Origin: Vogesella sp. XCS3
GTDB lineage: Bacteria; Pseudomonadota; Gammaproteobacteria; Burkholderiales; Chromobacteriaceae
DNA: 64,000 bases
Direction of reading: 5' to 3'
NCBI RefSeq assembly: GCF_020616155.1
Contig: NZ_CP085530.1
Location: forward strand, 1,425,501 to 1,489,500
The translations under genes and the position numbers were made by a program. Shown in pieces: positions 8,971 to 18,238 of this stretch (its first letter is position 1; the number at the start of each line of letters is the position of its first letter). Below the pieces are notes generated by a model. The model saw only the letters and a list, made by a program, of their open reading frames with translations, had not been told where the DNA came from and did not search any database.

Positions 8971-9503
8971 AGCAAGCCAACCGTTACCACCCCATGCAAA
9001 TCATGCTGCACAGCCTGATGGCCGTGCTGATGGTCTGTACTTTCGCCTTTGGCAAATACGTGCACAGCCTGCCGCTGTCGCCGGCCAAATTCCAGCTGAT
9101 CAGCTACCACAAGTGGGCCGGCATGGCCGTGCTGGCCCTGGTCATGGTGCGTATTCTGGTACGCCTGGCCAAGGGCGCACCGGCGCTGCCGGCCAGTATG
9201 TCTGCCGCTGCCCGCCTGGTGGCGCACGCCGGCCACCTGCTGCTGTACGTGCTGATGATCGCCATCCCGCTGTCCGGCTGGCTGATGAGCTCTGCCTACG
9301 GCATCCCCGTGGTGATGTTCGGCCTGTGGCAAGTACCCGACCTGATTGCGGCCAACCCCGAGCTGGCACCGCAACTGGGGCAGCTGCACGGCGCACTCAA
9401 TACCTTGCTACTGCTGGCCGTACTGGGCCACGTAGCGGCGGCACTGAAACACCACTTCATCGACAAAGACGGCCTGCTGAGCCGCATGAGCCTGCGCGGC
9501 TAA
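8967..9503 (+). CDS. Cytochrome b561
   Basis: A 178-residue di-heme b-type membrane cytochrome of the bacterial CybB family. It has four hydrophobic helices and conserved histidines, including HPMQIMLHSLMAVLM near the N-terminus, ISYHKWAGM, AHAGHLLLYVLM and LGHVAAALKHHF. The start overlaps the MarR stop (ATGA). In many proteobacteria b561 precedes yceI genes, as here, suggesting electron transfer to a quinone or quinone-like partner held by YceI. Confidence 0.88.
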   Translation: MKQANRYHPMQIMLHSLMAVLMVCTFAFGKYVHSLPLSPAKFQLISYHKWAGMAVLALVMVRILVRLAKGAPALPASMSAAARLVAHAGHLLLYVLMIAIPLSGWLMSSAYGIPVVMFGLWQVPDLIAANPELAPQLGQLHGALNTLLLLAVLGHVAAALKHHFIDKDGLLSRMSLRG

Positions 9504-9530
9504 CCGCGTGGTACACACAGGAACCCACCC

Positions 9531-10076
9531 ATGAAAAAAGCACTGCTTCTGCCCCTGGCTGCCCTGCTCGCAGCGCCAGCCTTTGCCCAGCCGGTTGACC
9601 TGACCAAGAGCCAGCTGGCCTTTACCCTGAAACAGATGGGCGTGCCGATGTCCGGCAGCTTCAAGAAGTTTGCGGCCAACGTGGACTTCAACCCGGCGCA
9701 AGCAGAAACCGGCAAAGCCGACATCAGCATCGACGTGGCCAGCATCGCGCTGCCTACCGGTGAAGCCAGCGCCGAAGCACGCAAAAAGGAATGGTTCAAC
9801 GCCGCCCAGTTCCCGCAAGCGCGCTTCGTGTCTACCAGCATGAAGTCGCTGGGTAACAACCGTTACCAGGTTACCGGCAAGCTGACCCTGAAAGGCATCA
9901 GCCGTGACGTTAGCGCGCCGTTTACCGCCACCGCCCAGGGCAAAACCCTGACCGTAGACGGCACGCTGCCGATCTCGCGCCTGGCATTCAAGATCGGTGA
10001 AGGCAGCTGGAGCGATACCGGCACCGTGGCCGACAACGTAGACCTGAAATTCCGTCTGGTGCTGGTCAACCCCTGA
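9531..10076 (+). CDS. YceI-family periplasmic protein 1
   Basis: A 181-residue YceI-like lipocalin-type beta-barrel with a signal peptide (MKKALLLPLAALLAAPAFAQ). Family features include LTKSQLAFTLKQMGVPMSGSF and TGKLTLKGISRDVSAPF. Some members bind a polyisoprenoid such as a quinone. It follows cytochrome b561 by 27 bases and has a paralogue directly downstream. The copies share only the family pattern and are not recent duplicates. Confidence 0.86.
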   Translation: MKKALLLPLAALLAAPAFAQPVDLTKSQLAFTLKQMGVPMSGSFKKFAANVDFNPAQAETGKADISIDVASIALPTGEASAEARKKEWFNAAQFPQARFVSTSMKSLGNNRYQVTGKLTLKGISRDVSAPFTATAQGKTLTVDGTLPISRLAFKIGEGSWSDTGTVADNVDLKFRLVLVNP

Positions 10077-10138
10077 TACCCGGGATCCGCACCAACCGTT
10101 TTTGTACTGATAGCCCCACCCTACTCTGGAGAGAGAAA

Positions 10139-10708
10139 ATGATCCGTACCACCCTGTTTGCCGCCCTGTTTGCCACTGCTGGTGCCGCCTTTGCCGCCCC
10201 GGTGTCCTACAACATCGACCCTACCCACACCTTCGCCAGCTACGAAGTAAACCACCTGGGTCTGTCGGTACAAGCCGGCACTTTCACCAAGATCAGCGGC
10301 AAGCTGACCGTGGATGAAGCCGCCAAAACCGGCGCCGTGGATGTGACTATCGATGCCGCTTCGCTGCAAACCTTCCTGGGCGACCGCGACAAGCACCTGA
10401 AGAGCGCCGATTTCTTCAACGTGGAAAAATTCCCTACCCTGACCTACAAGTCCACCGCGGTTGAATTCAAGAACGGCAAGCCGGCTGCTGTCAAAGGCAA
10501 CCTGACCCTGCTGGGCGTGACCAAGCCAGTGACCCTGAAGCTGGTTAACGTGACCAAGGCCAAGCACCCGATGACCGGTGTGGAAAACTGGGGCGCCAAC
10601 GCTGTGGCCACCATCAAGCGTAGCGAATTCGGCATGAAAACCTTCCTGCCAGCCATCAGCGATGATGTAAAACTGAACATCGCGCTGGAAGCCGCCAAGG
10701 CCGAGTAA
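10139..10708 (+). CDS. YceI-family periplasmic protein 2
   Basis: A 189-residue YceI protein with signal peptide MIRTTLFAALFATAGAAFAA. The typical start of the barrel YNIDPTHTFASYEVNHLGLS and VKGNLTLLGVTKPVTLKL are visible. The GGAGAGAG ribosome site before 10139 is strong. It ends the operon and is followed by a bidirectional terminator. Confidence 0.88.
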   Translation: MIRTTLFAALFATAGAAFAAPVSYNIDPTHTFASYEVNHLGLSVQAGTFTKISGKLTVDEAAKTGAVDVTIDAASLQTFLGDRDKHLKSADFFNVEKFPTLTYKSTAVEFKNGKPAAVKGNLTLLGVTKPVTLKLVNVTKAKHPMTGVENWGANAVATIKRSEFGMKTFLPAISDDVKLNIALEAAKAE

Positions 10709-10751
10709 GCCGCTGTCACGCACCCTGCCCGCACGGGCAGGGATAGGCAGT

Positions 10752-10788
10752 AAAAAGCCCTGTTTGCTTTGGCAAACAGGGCTTTTTT
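10752..10788. terminator. Bidirectional intrinsic terminator
   Basis: Arms AAGCCCTGTTTGC and GCAAACAGGGCTT around a TTTG loop have A-runs on the left and T-runs on the right. It sits between the convergent yceI operon and the signalling operon and can serve both strands. Confidence 0.9.
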
Positions 10789-10804
10789 ATAACAACTGCC
10801 GGGG

Positions 10805-12607
10805 TCAATCCGGCTGGCGCAGTGGCAGCGTCACGGTAAACATGGCGCCATTGCCCTCGCTGCTTTCCACCTCGATACTGCCGTGGTGCATCTGCACCAG
10901 CTCTTTCACCAGCGCCAGGCCAATGCCACAGCCTGGTATACCCTGCGCGGTACTGGCGCGGAAAAACCGCGTAAACAGCCGGCCCTGCTCGCTTTCCGGC
11001 ACACCCACCCCCCAGTCACGCACCGACACCCTTACCGTGTCATTATCCTGGCGCAGGCTCAGCGCCACACGCTGCCAGCGCGGCGAATACTTGATGGCGT
11101 TATTGATCAGGTTGGAAAAAATCAGCCGCAGCAGCTCCATATCGCCCTCTACCTGCAAGGCGACCTCAGCCTGGGCATCCAGCTCGATATGGCAATCCGG
11201 ATAAATAGCCTGGTTCAACTCCACCAGCTCGCTGACCAGCGGTAACAGCCGTACCGGCACGTGCTCTACACGAATCTGATCCGACTCCAGCCGGTTCAGC
11301 GTCAGCACGCTGTCTGCCAGCGTTACCATATGTGCCACCATATCGCGCACACGCTGCACCCGCTCGTGCAGCATCTCGCAGGTAAACTGCCCGGGGCTGC
11401 GCAAAATGCGCTGGGCAATGCCATCGATCACCGCCAGCGGGGTGCGGTACTCGTGAGACACCATGGAGACAAAACGCCGCTGCATTTCCATCAGCTCGCG
11501 TTCGTGCTGCAAGGTGGCTTCCAGCGAGCGCTCACGCTCACGAATATGCGAGATATTCAGCACACTCACCAGAATACTGGGGATACCGCGGTAATCCACC
11601 AGGCAGCCGGTGAGGCTGGCGTCAAAACGCTGCTGCTGGCGGTCGCGCAGCACGGTCTGAAAATCCGACACCATGCCCTGTAGCTGCAACAAGTCCAGAA
11701 ACTGGGTGCGGTCTTCCGGCTTTTCGTACAAACCCACCGAAACGGGCGACAAATCCCCGCTACTGCCCAGCCACATGCCGTACAGCTCTATCGCCAGCCG
11801 GTTGGCGTAGCGGATACGCCCGCCTTCCAGCTCGGAAATCACCATGGGCAGCGGCAGGGCATCCAGGATGCTCTGCAGCTCCTCGCTGCGCTCGCGCTGT
11901 AGCTGTAGCAGTTTTTCCCGGTCGCCAACATCGTGCTGGCTCACCAGCAGGGCCGGGTCGCCGGTGGCTGGGTCGGCCACTTCTACCAGCTGCATCTGGT
12001 GGCGCGTGGTGCTGCCATCGGCCAGGTTGACCTCCACAATGCGGCGTACCGAACGGCTTTCCGATACCGCCGTGCGCAGCTCGCGGGCGATGGCGGCGCA
12101 ATGCAGGTTGGCCGCAAAGGCATCGTCCGCCTGCGGCAAGTAGGCCTGCGCGGCCGGGTTGCGCAGCAGTACATTGCCGTGCAGGTCGTACAAGGTCACC
12201 ATCTCGCGCACGTGGCGCAACATTTCTACCGAGCGCGACACCTGGGTTTCGAAATTCAGCTCGCTGGCTTCTACGCGCATGATTTCCGGCACCGCCACGT
12301 CCAGCTGGGCACAGTGGCAATGCAGCTGCACCGGCCGGCCACGCGGGTAGATGGTCCAGGTTTCGCGCACGGTTTCTTGCCGCGCAAAGGCTGCCTGGTA
12401 GCCTTGCAGGCGCAAGCGCCCGCCTTCGCTACTCATGCTCAGGTCGCGCTGCTGCAGGGCTTCCAGGTCTGGCGCATCCCATAACTTGAGCGCGGCCAGG
12501 TTGGCCCACACTATGGTCTGCTGGCTGAAATGGTAAAACCAGATGGCAGTGCTGAGCTGGTTCAATGCCGGCAGAGCCGGCAGCCAGCCCGGAGGAATGG
12601 CTGTCAT
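10805..12607 (-). CDS. PAS-domain sensor histidine kinase
   Basis: A 600-residue soluble kinase; no membrane helices are evident. Two to three PAS-like segments fill the first 370 residues (one begins ILDALPLPMVISELEGG). The dimerisation/phosphorylation box is FVSMVSHEYRTPLAVIDG, and the ATPase part has NLINNAIKYSP, DWGVGVPESEQGRLF and GCGIGLALVKELVQ. It lacks a receiver domain. The ATG at 12607 has GGAGG four bases upstream and overlaps the stop of the REC-EAL gene, so it is last in a three-gene minus-strand operon. It may act with the upstream kinase on the same response regulator; the signal is unknown. Confidence 0.85.
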   Translation of the reverse strand: MTAIPPGWLPALPALNQLSTAIWFYHFSQQTIVWANLAALKLWDAPDLEALQQRDLSMSSEGGRLRLQGYQAAFARQETVRETWTIYPRGRPVQLHCHCAQLDVAVPEIMRVEASELNFETQVSRSVEMLRHVREMVTLYDLHGNVLLRNPAAQAYLPQADDAFAANLHCAAIARELRTAVSESRSVRRIVEVNLADGSTTRHQMQLVEVADPATGDPALLVSQHDVGDREKLLQLQRERSEELQSILDALPLPMVISELEGGRIRYANRLAIELYGMWLGSSGDLSPVSVGLYEKPEDRTQFLDLLQLQGMVSDFQTVLRDRQQQRFDASLTGCLVDYRGIPSILVSVLNISHIRERERSLEATLQHERELMEMQRRFVSMVSHEYRTPLAVIDGIAQRILRSPGQFTCEMLHERVQRVRDMVAHMVTLADSVLTLNRLESDQIRVEHVPVRLLPLVSELVELNQAIYPDCHIELDAQAEVALQVEGDMELLRLIFSNLINNAIKYSPRWQRVALSLRQDNDTVRVSVRDWGVGVPESEQGRLFTRFFRASTAQGIPGCGIGLALVKELVQMHHGSIEVESSEGNGAMFTVTLPLRQPD

Positions 12608-14247
12608 GGTGCCTCCAGCAGGGCAAGAAGTTCGTCCAATGGCATAGGCCTATAGAAATAATAGCCCTGCGCGTAGCGGCAGCCCAGGTTCAGCAAAGCC
12701 TCCGCCTGTACGGCGGTTTCCACTCCTTCCGCCACCACGGTGCAGCCCATGGCGCGCGCCAGGCCAATCAGGCCTTCCACAATCTGGGCATCGATTTCCT
12801 GCCGGGCAATATCGGTGACAAAGCTGCGGTCTATCTTGATGACCTCGGCACGCAAGCGTTTAAGGTAGGCAAGCGAGGCGTAGCCCATGCCGAAATCGTC
12901 TACCGCCAGCTTGGTGCCCATCTCGCGCAAGCGGGCAATGGCCTGCTCTACCTCGGGCGTGAGGTGGGCCATGGAGGTTTCGGTAACTTCGATTTCCAGG
13001 TTGGCCGCAATGCCTTGCGCGTCGTCTTTCAGGCAATCATTCAGGTAGGCAGGCACCCCCGCCCCCAGGCTTTGCCCGGACAGGTTGAACGACAGCACGG
13101 TATGCGGCGCACGCTGCACCATCTGGCGCACGGCTTGCAGCATGCGGCTGATCACCCAGCGGTCCAGCTCAGCGGCCAGGCCCATGCGCTCGGCAGCGGG
13201 CACAAAAAAGCCTGGCGACAAGGCGCCAATGGCGGCACCGGGCCAGCGCAGCAGGGCTTCCGCCCCGACAATCCCCCCGCTGGCAATATCCACCCGCGGC
13301 TGGAACACCAGCTCCAGTTCGCCATGGCGTATGGCTTCAGCCAGGTTGCGCTCGGCGTAGCGGGCTGCCTCCAGGGCGTGGTAATCGGCGTTGCCCAGAT
13401 AGATAAAACGGCGGGCGTTGCCGGCACTCATGAAGTTCAGATGCAGCGCGCACGCCTCCACCAACGCGCTGGCGTCCAGCCGGCGCAGCTCGGGCGATGT
13501 CCAGTCCACCTGGATACGCAGCATGCTGAAGGTGTAGTTCACCACCACCCCGCCCACCAGGATTTCATGGCGCTGCATGCTGGCCGGGATATCGCTGTCC
13601 TGGGTATCGGCGCGCTCGATCAGCGCCCAGCAGCCATCGGCCCAGCCGTACACCTTGCCGGACTCGGCCAGCTGCGCCAGTTGGGCATGCACCTGGCTGC
13701 GTAACAGCTGCTGCTCAGCCGGCGCCAGCCGGATGGACAAGCCAAGAAAACTGTCGATCTTGGTCAGGATCACACTCACCGGCGCTACCACGCGGCGGGC
13801 AGCTTCAAGCCGCTCCAGCAGTAACTGGCGGCTAAAGAACTGCCCGTTGGCGTCGGCAAAGGTATCGGAATGCCGGCGGCGCTTGATACGCGACGCCACG
13901 GCCGCCAGCAGCAGGTCAAAATCCACCGGTTTGACCAGGTAGTCCACCACGCCCAGCTCGCGCCCGCGTATCTGGTTCTGGCGGTCGCCCAGGGCGGTGA
14001 GCATGACAAAGGGCACAGGGTCGTCATCGTTCAGATTCACGGCTTCCAGCAGCTCGAAGCCATTCATGCGCGGCATGGAAATATCGCACACCACCAGGTC
14101 CGGGCTGTGCTGGTGCACCATCTCCAGCCCTTCCACCCCATCGCGCGCCTGCAGCACGTGGTAGCCGGCAAAAGCCAGCTCCTCGCAGATCAGCATGCGG
14201 ATGGTGTTGTCATCCTCTACACACAGTACGGTTCTTTGTTCAGACAT
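12604..14247 (-). CDS. Response regulator with EAL c-di-GMP phosphodiesterase domain
   Basis: About 547 residues. An N-terminal receiver domain has the acidic pair EDD, phospho-acceptor Asp in VVCDISMPRMNGFELL, and lysine in DYLVKPVD. A middle region (about 130-290) looks like a degenerate GGDEF domain without its signature. The C-terminal EAL domain is intact: GAEALLRW, EVTETSMAHL, AVDDFGMGYASLAYLKRL, KIDRSFVTDIA and AEGVET. It should hydrolyse cyclic di-GMP under phosphorylation control. A second in-frame ATG lies at 14253, but GGAG spacing favours 14247. It overlaps both neighbouring kinase genes, so the three are translationally coupled. Confidence 0.85.
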   Translation of the reverse strand: MSEQRTVLCVEDDNTIRMLICEELAFAGYHVLQARDGVEGLEMVHQHSPDLVVCDISMPRMNGFELLEAVNLNDDDPVPFVMLTALGDRQNQIRGRELGVVDYLVKPVDFDLLLAAVASRIKRRRHSDTFADANGQFFSRQLLLERLEAARRVVAPVSVILTKIDSFLGLSIRLAPAEQQLLRSQVHAQLAQLAESGKVYGWADGCWALIERADTQDSDIPASMQRHEILVGGVVVNYTFSMLRIQVDWTSPELRRLDASALVEACALHLNFMSAGNARRFIYLGNADYHALEAARYAERNLAEAIRHGELELVFQPRVDIASGGIVGAEALLRWPGAAIGALSPGFFVPAAERMGLAAELDRWVISRMLQAVRQMVQRAPHTVLSFNLSGQSLGAGVPAYLNDCLKDDAQGIAANLEIEVTETSMAHLTPEVEQAIARLREMGTKLAVDDFGMGYASLAYLKRLRAEVIKIDRSFVTDIARQEIDAQIVEGLIGLARAMGCTVVAEGVETAVQAEALLNLGCRYAQGYYFYRPMPLDELLALLEAP

Positions 14248-16336
14248 GGTCATGCTCCGTCAGCGGCAGGTAGACGGACACGATCAGCCCTTCGCCCTCG
14301 GCACTCTCCAGCTGTAGCCGGCCGCCCATTTCATTTACAAAGCGCGCCACCATGGTGAGGCCCAGGCCGCTGCCCACGGCACGGTCGCCGCTACGGCGAT
14401 AAAACGGCTGCAGCAACTGTGCCAGCTCGTCGGCAGGTAGCGCCGGGCCGCCATCGCTGATCCGTAGCAGCCACTCCTTGCCTTGCAGACTGCTGGCCAC
14501 ACGTAGCTGGCCACCGCCATGGCTGGACGCATTCTGCAGCAGCTCCTGCACCACCAGGCGTAACAGTGGCTCGCGCGCGGCAGGGCTGTCCGGCGCGTCC
14601 AGCTGGCGCTGGATATGCTGATCTGTCAGCCCATCGGCAACCAGGCTATCCAGCAAGGCGGGCAGCGATACCGGCAGCAAGGGCGCATGATTGTCCTGTA
14701 CCGGCAGCAAGGCCAGCAGGCTGCGATCCAGCATGGCTTCCAGGCGCTCGCCTGCCTCGCGGATCAGGCCCAGGCGCACCTTGAGCGTATCGGCATCCGT
14801 CGTGCTGCCCCGGCGCTGTAGCGCCTGGGCCACCGAATCTATCTGCGCCAGCGGCGTGCGCACCTCGTGCGACAGTACTTCGATGAAGTGCTGCTGTTGC
14901 TGGTTGATTTGCCGCTCGGTAGCCAGGGCTTTTTCCATCTGCTGGCGCGCTTGCTCTTCCACGCTAGCGGCTTTTTCCAGCTGCAAGGCCATCTGGCCAA
15001 TATGCTGGCCCAGGGCATTCAGCTCCATGATGGGCTGCTCGGCAATGGTAGTGCGGTATTGCCCGGCACCGATCTGCTCTACCGCTTGCTGGAAGCTGGC
15101 CAGCGGTGCCACCACGCGCTGGCTCATCTGGCGGGCACGGCGCGCCAGCAAGGCAAAGAAAACCGCATAGAACACCAGCAAGGCGGCCAGCATGAACCAG
15201 CCTATGGTCGTCATGCGCTCATGCAGCTTTTGTGCCGCGGCCAGGATAACCGGCTCTTCGGCCACCATCAGCATGGTCCAGTTCGGGCCGGCCACCCGCG
15301 ACCAGGCCACGACCTCTTGGCGGCCATGGCGCAGCGGCAAGGTGGCAATGCCGGAAGAACCCTTGCCCATCAGTGCGGCCAACTTCTTGCCTTCCGGGTG
15401 CAGGTCGATACGGTATTTTTCCGGCTTGAACACGTTCTGGCGGATAGCCTCGGTATAGCTGTGCGCCCCCAGCTCCTGCAGCCCCCAGTCGTGCTCGCCT
15501 TGCGGTGGCAGCGCCAGAATCGTGCCGTCCCGCCCGATCAGCATCACGTAGGCGCCCCAGGGCAGGTCCAGCGCCAGCAGCTCATCCACCACGGTTTTCA
15601 GGGTAATGTCGATACCCACCACGGCCTGCAGCGTATCGCCCTGCCAGACAGGGGCGATGGACGACACCATCCAGCCCTGGCCTGCCGGGTCCAGATAGGC
15701 GTCGGTCCATACCGGTTTGCGCGCGGGGTTATGCTTGCCGTCGGCCTCGTAATAGAAATTGAACGACGGGATATCCATCTTGGCCGGGTACTGCCCCTTC
15801 ACCTCGAAATAAGGGTAGATGCGGTTGTAGGAATCCTTGGTATTCAGATAAACCTGCGCAATCAGCGGGTTGGCCGCTTTTACGTCTTTCAGTACCGGGT
15901 CCAGCTGAGCGCTACGGTCTATGGTTTCCTGCTGCTGCGGGCCCAGCGGCACGATACCGCTGTAGTAGGCTGCAGCACCGCCATTGTCTCGGGTGGTAAT
16001 CAGCGCCCCGTCTGGCGTGCGCTGGTAGCGCGACTTTTCATCGGCAGCGGGGGTGTAGGGTGTCTGCAGGGCACGCCCGGTCTGGCGGGCAAACAAGCCG
16101 GTAATGCCCGACACGGCATTCAGGCGCTCGGACAAGGCCCGCGCCTCGGCTTGCACCTCACGCGGCATGAAGGCCTTGGAAATATCGCCTACCGTGCGGC
16201 TGTTATCCTGGTAAATCATCTGGGCGCTAACCCAGTAAATCAGCAAAAACCCGAGCTCGATCACCAGCAAGGGAATCAGTGCCGTACGCAGGAAAGACTG
16301 CCAGAACCAGCGGTCCAGCCTGACTTTTTGGCTCAT
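14240..16336 (-). CDS. Cache-domain membrane sensor histidine kinase
   Basis: A 698-residue kinase. Transmembrane helix 1 is at about residues 17-39 (IPLLVIELGFLLIYWVSAQM). A long periplasmic region of double-Cache type follows, with VYLNTKDSYNRIYPYFEVKG and VVGIDITLKTVV. Helix 2 is at about 370-395, then a HAMP-like linker and coiled coil, phospho-acceptor box FIEVLSHEVRTPLAQIDSVA, and ATPase motif GSGLGLTMVARFV. Cache domains usually bind small metabolites. It is first in the operon with the EAL regulator and the PAS kinase, so it probably sets c-di-GMP in response to an external ligand. Confidence 0.87.
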   Translation of the reverse strand: MSQKVRLDRWFWQSFLRTALIPLLVIELGFLLIYWVSAQMIYQDNSRTVGDISKAFMPREVQAEARALSERLNAVSGITGLFARQTGRALQTPYTPAADEKSRYQRTPDGALITTRDNGGAAAYYSGIVPLGPQQQETIDRSAQLDPVLKDVKAANPLIAQVYLNTKDSYNRIYPYFEVKGQYPAKMDIPSFNFYYEADGKHNPARKPVWTDAYLDPAGQGWMVSSIAPVWQGDTLQAVVGIDITLKTVVDELLALDLPWGAYVMLIGRDGTILALPPQGEHDWGLQELGAHSYTEAIRQNVFKPEKYRIDLHPEGKKLAALMGKGSSGIATLPLRHGRQEVVAWSRVAGPNWTMLMVAEEPVILAAAQKLHERMTTIGWFMLAALLVFYAVFFALLARRARQMSQRVVAPLASFQQAVEQIGAGQYRTTIAEQPIMELNALGQHIGQMALQLEKAASVEEQARQQMEKALATERQINQQQQHFIEVLSHEVRTPLAQIDSVAQALQRRGSTTDADTLKVRLGLIREAGERLEAMLDRSLLALLPVQDNHAPLLPVSLPALLDSLVADGLTDQHIQRQLDAPDSPAAREPLLRLVVQELLQNASSHGGGQLRVASSLQGKEWLLRISDGGPALPADELAQLLQPFYRRSGDRAVGSGLGLTMVARFVNEMGGRLQLESAEGEGLIVSVYLPLTEHDHV

Positions 16337-16450
16337 AACCCACCTCGCTTCATGATTTTCAGTTTTAAATAACTGGCAAAATTTTAAACAATAATTACAG
16401 TATGCCGCATTTGCCCGGCCAGCACCGCACTGGCACCACGCCGTGTACCA

Positions 16451-17101
16451 TCAGCGCAACTCGCCTGCGGCCAACGCTATGCGGGTGCGCTCCAGCAGCT
16501 GCTCTGGCGGCACAGCACCGCCAAAATCCAGGCGCTGGCGCTGGCCATGCACCAGGTAGTCCACACCGTAGCAATCCGCCCCCAGCACGGCCACATGCTT
16601 GCCCGGCGGTACCAGCGCCGGTAGCAGACTGGTTTCGGTAGCCAGGTCCAGCAGGTCGCCAGCCTGCCAGGCTTCGGCCTGTATCCAACCCATCTGGCCG
16701 AAACCGCCAATAAAGCGCAGCGCACGCAAGGACAGGCGGTAAAAGCTGAAATCGCCCAAGGCCAGGTACTGTTCGAAATCCGGGCAATAGCGCAGCAATC
16801 TGGCTTGCAGCGCCGCATCCGGCTGCTGCGGCTGCAGCTCGCCCACCAGCGTCATGCGTGCCTGCTGCAGCACAGCATCGGTGGGTGCCTGCAGCAGCAG
16901 GCTGACACGCGGGTCGGCCTGGACATTGCGGCAATGCTCGGCCAGGCTGCTCATCAATAGCCACGGGCTGTGGTCCGGCCCCGGCGCAAAAGGCAGCACC
17001 GTGGCAAACGGGTAGCCAGGTACCGCCTGCGAGTGGCTGGCCAGTACAGCCGTGCTGCAACGGTGCAACAGGGAAAAGGCTTGCGATACGGGTATTTTCA
17101 T
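16451..17101 (-). CDS. HugZ-like pyridoxamine 5'-phosphate oxidase family protein
   Basis: A 216-residue split-barrel protein resembling the heme-utilisation HugZ/HutZ family. The flavin/PNPOx barrel starts with STAVLASHSQAVPGYPFATV, has HCRNVQADPRVSLLL, and carries FYRLSLRALRFIGGFGQMGW before a DUF2470-like C-terminal part. Such proteins act in heme breakdown or as flavin-dependent reductases. It stands alone on the minus strand, 114 bases from the kinase operon, with no heme-uptake gene beside it in the window, so function is inferred from family only. Confidence 0.7.
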   Translation of the reverse strand: MKIPVSQAFSLLHRCSTAVLASHSQAVPGYPFATVLPFAPGPDHSPWLLMSSLAEHCRNVQADPRVSLLLQAPTDAVLQQARMTLVGELQPQQPDAALQARLLRYCPDFEQYLALGDFSFYRLSLRALRFIGGFGQMGWIQAEAWQAGDLLDLATETSLLPALVPPGKHVAVLGADCYGVDYLVHGQRQRLDFGGAVPPEQLLERTRIALAAGELR

Positions 17102-17318
17102 GAGGATTACACCATGGTGCCGTTACTACAGCTTAGGGGGGTGGCGCAGCCAGGGCAATAAATAGCCCATTAGAATAACGTGGGAAATAGCACCTGAAAC
17201 ACCATTTCATCCCGAAATTCGATAAATTTTCAGCTAGCCTGCCAAAAGCACTTAACGACGAAGGCATAGCGCGCTAGAGTCATGACACCTTACTGACCAC
17301 CCCAGCCGCCAGCCCACC

Positions 17319-18044
17319 GTGTACACCCGCCTGCTCCTTTTGTTACTCAGTGCTCCGGTCTGCGCGGCCACCATCACCGCAGTGACTACCGAGTTTCCGC
17401 CCTTTCAGAGCGCACAGCCCCAGCCATGGGGCATTGCGCTGGAAACCGCACGTGAGCTGGCCAGACAAAACGGCGATACACTGGATGTGCGCTTCTTGCC
17501 CTGGGCACGGGCCTACCAGATGGCGGAAACCACGCCCGGGCTGATGATCTTCTGCCTGGCACGCACGCCACAGCGTGAAGCGCAGTTTGGCTGGATAGGC
17601 GAAATTGCCCCCAACGACGTTACCGTCTGGCGCCTGGCCAGCCGCCGCGAAGTCAGCCCCCGCAACCTGGGCGAGGCCCGGGTATGGCAGCTGGGCGCCA
17701 CCGCCGGCGACGTGAAAATGCAATACCTGCTACAGCAGGGCTTTGTCCTGGGGCAAAACCTGCAGGAAAGCAGCGACGACCTGAGCAATATCCGCAAACT
17801 GTTTGCGCACCGCATCGACCTGCTGCCGTTTTCCAACCAGGTGGTCCTGCGCTACCGCAGCGCCCAGGCCGGCCTGGATAGCCGCATGCTGCACCCTGCT
17901 TTTACGCTACCAGGGCTGTCGCAGCCGCTATACCTTGCCTTTAGCCCGGGCACTCCGGCTACACAGCTGGCGCGCTACCAGGCCAGCTTTCACCAGTTGC
18001 AGAAACGTGGCTGGGTGCAGCGGCTGACAGCGCGCTATCGCTAG
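17319..18044 (+). CDS. Periplasmic solute-binding protein (SBP_bac_3 family), orphan
   Basis: A 241-residue secreted binding protein with signal peptide MYTRLLLLLLSAPVCAA and the typical onset ITAVTTEFPPFQS. The start is GTG at 17319. The family binds amino acids or related polar compounds, but this branch (LPWARAYQMAETTPGLMIFC) often occurs alone and may be a sensor or binding protein without a dedicated transporter. No permease or ATPase gene lies beside it. Confidence 0.75.
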   Translation: MYTRLLLLLLSAPVCAATITAVTTEFPPFQSAQPQPWGIALETARELARQNGDTLDVRFLPWARAYQMAETTPGLMIFCLARTPQREAQFGWIGEIAPNDVTVWRLASRREVSPRNLGEARVWQLGATAGDVKMQYLLQQGFVLGQNLQESSDDLSNIRKLFAHRIDLLPFSNQVVLRYRSAQAGLDSRMLHPAFTLPGLSQPLYLAFSPGTPATQLARYQASFHQLQKRGWVQRLTARYR

Positions 18045-18052
18045 CCGCCAAA

Positions 18053-18071
18053 GTGAAAAGCTACTTTTCAC
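18053..18071. terminator. Hairpin after the orphan binding protein
   Basis: GTGAAAAG and CTTTTCAC arms with a three-base loop lie nine bases after the stop. There is no clear T-run, so the strength is uncertain. Confidence 0.4.
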
Positions 18072-18150
18072 CACAAGGCACCAAAAAGAAAACAAACTTT
18101 CCACCTCGTAAACACAAGCACCCGCCGCATACCAGCAAACCCATAAAAAT

Positions 18151-18201
18151 CAGCCACTTGCCCAAAGCACCTGCCCGCTCAAAGCTGGCACGGCCTTTGT
18201 A
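18151..18201 (+). promoter_or_regulatory. Sigma-54 promoter and upstream element for hoxM operon
   Basis: TGGCACG (18186-18192), four bases, then TTGTA (18197-18201) fits the -24/-12 pattern. CAGCCACTTG at 18151-18160 lies 35 bases upstream of the -24 box and recurs before hupE and hoxK. The hydrogenase locus encodes a sigma-54 activator (hoxA), the expected partner. Confidence 0.75.
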
Positions 18202-18238
18202 TATGTAACGCCCTCCGTAACACACCGGGAAGGCAAAC

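Noticed and set aside
12565..16372. Long plus-strand frames opposite the signalling operon
   Set aside because: The minus strand has full kinase and EAL motifs; the opposite frames have none.
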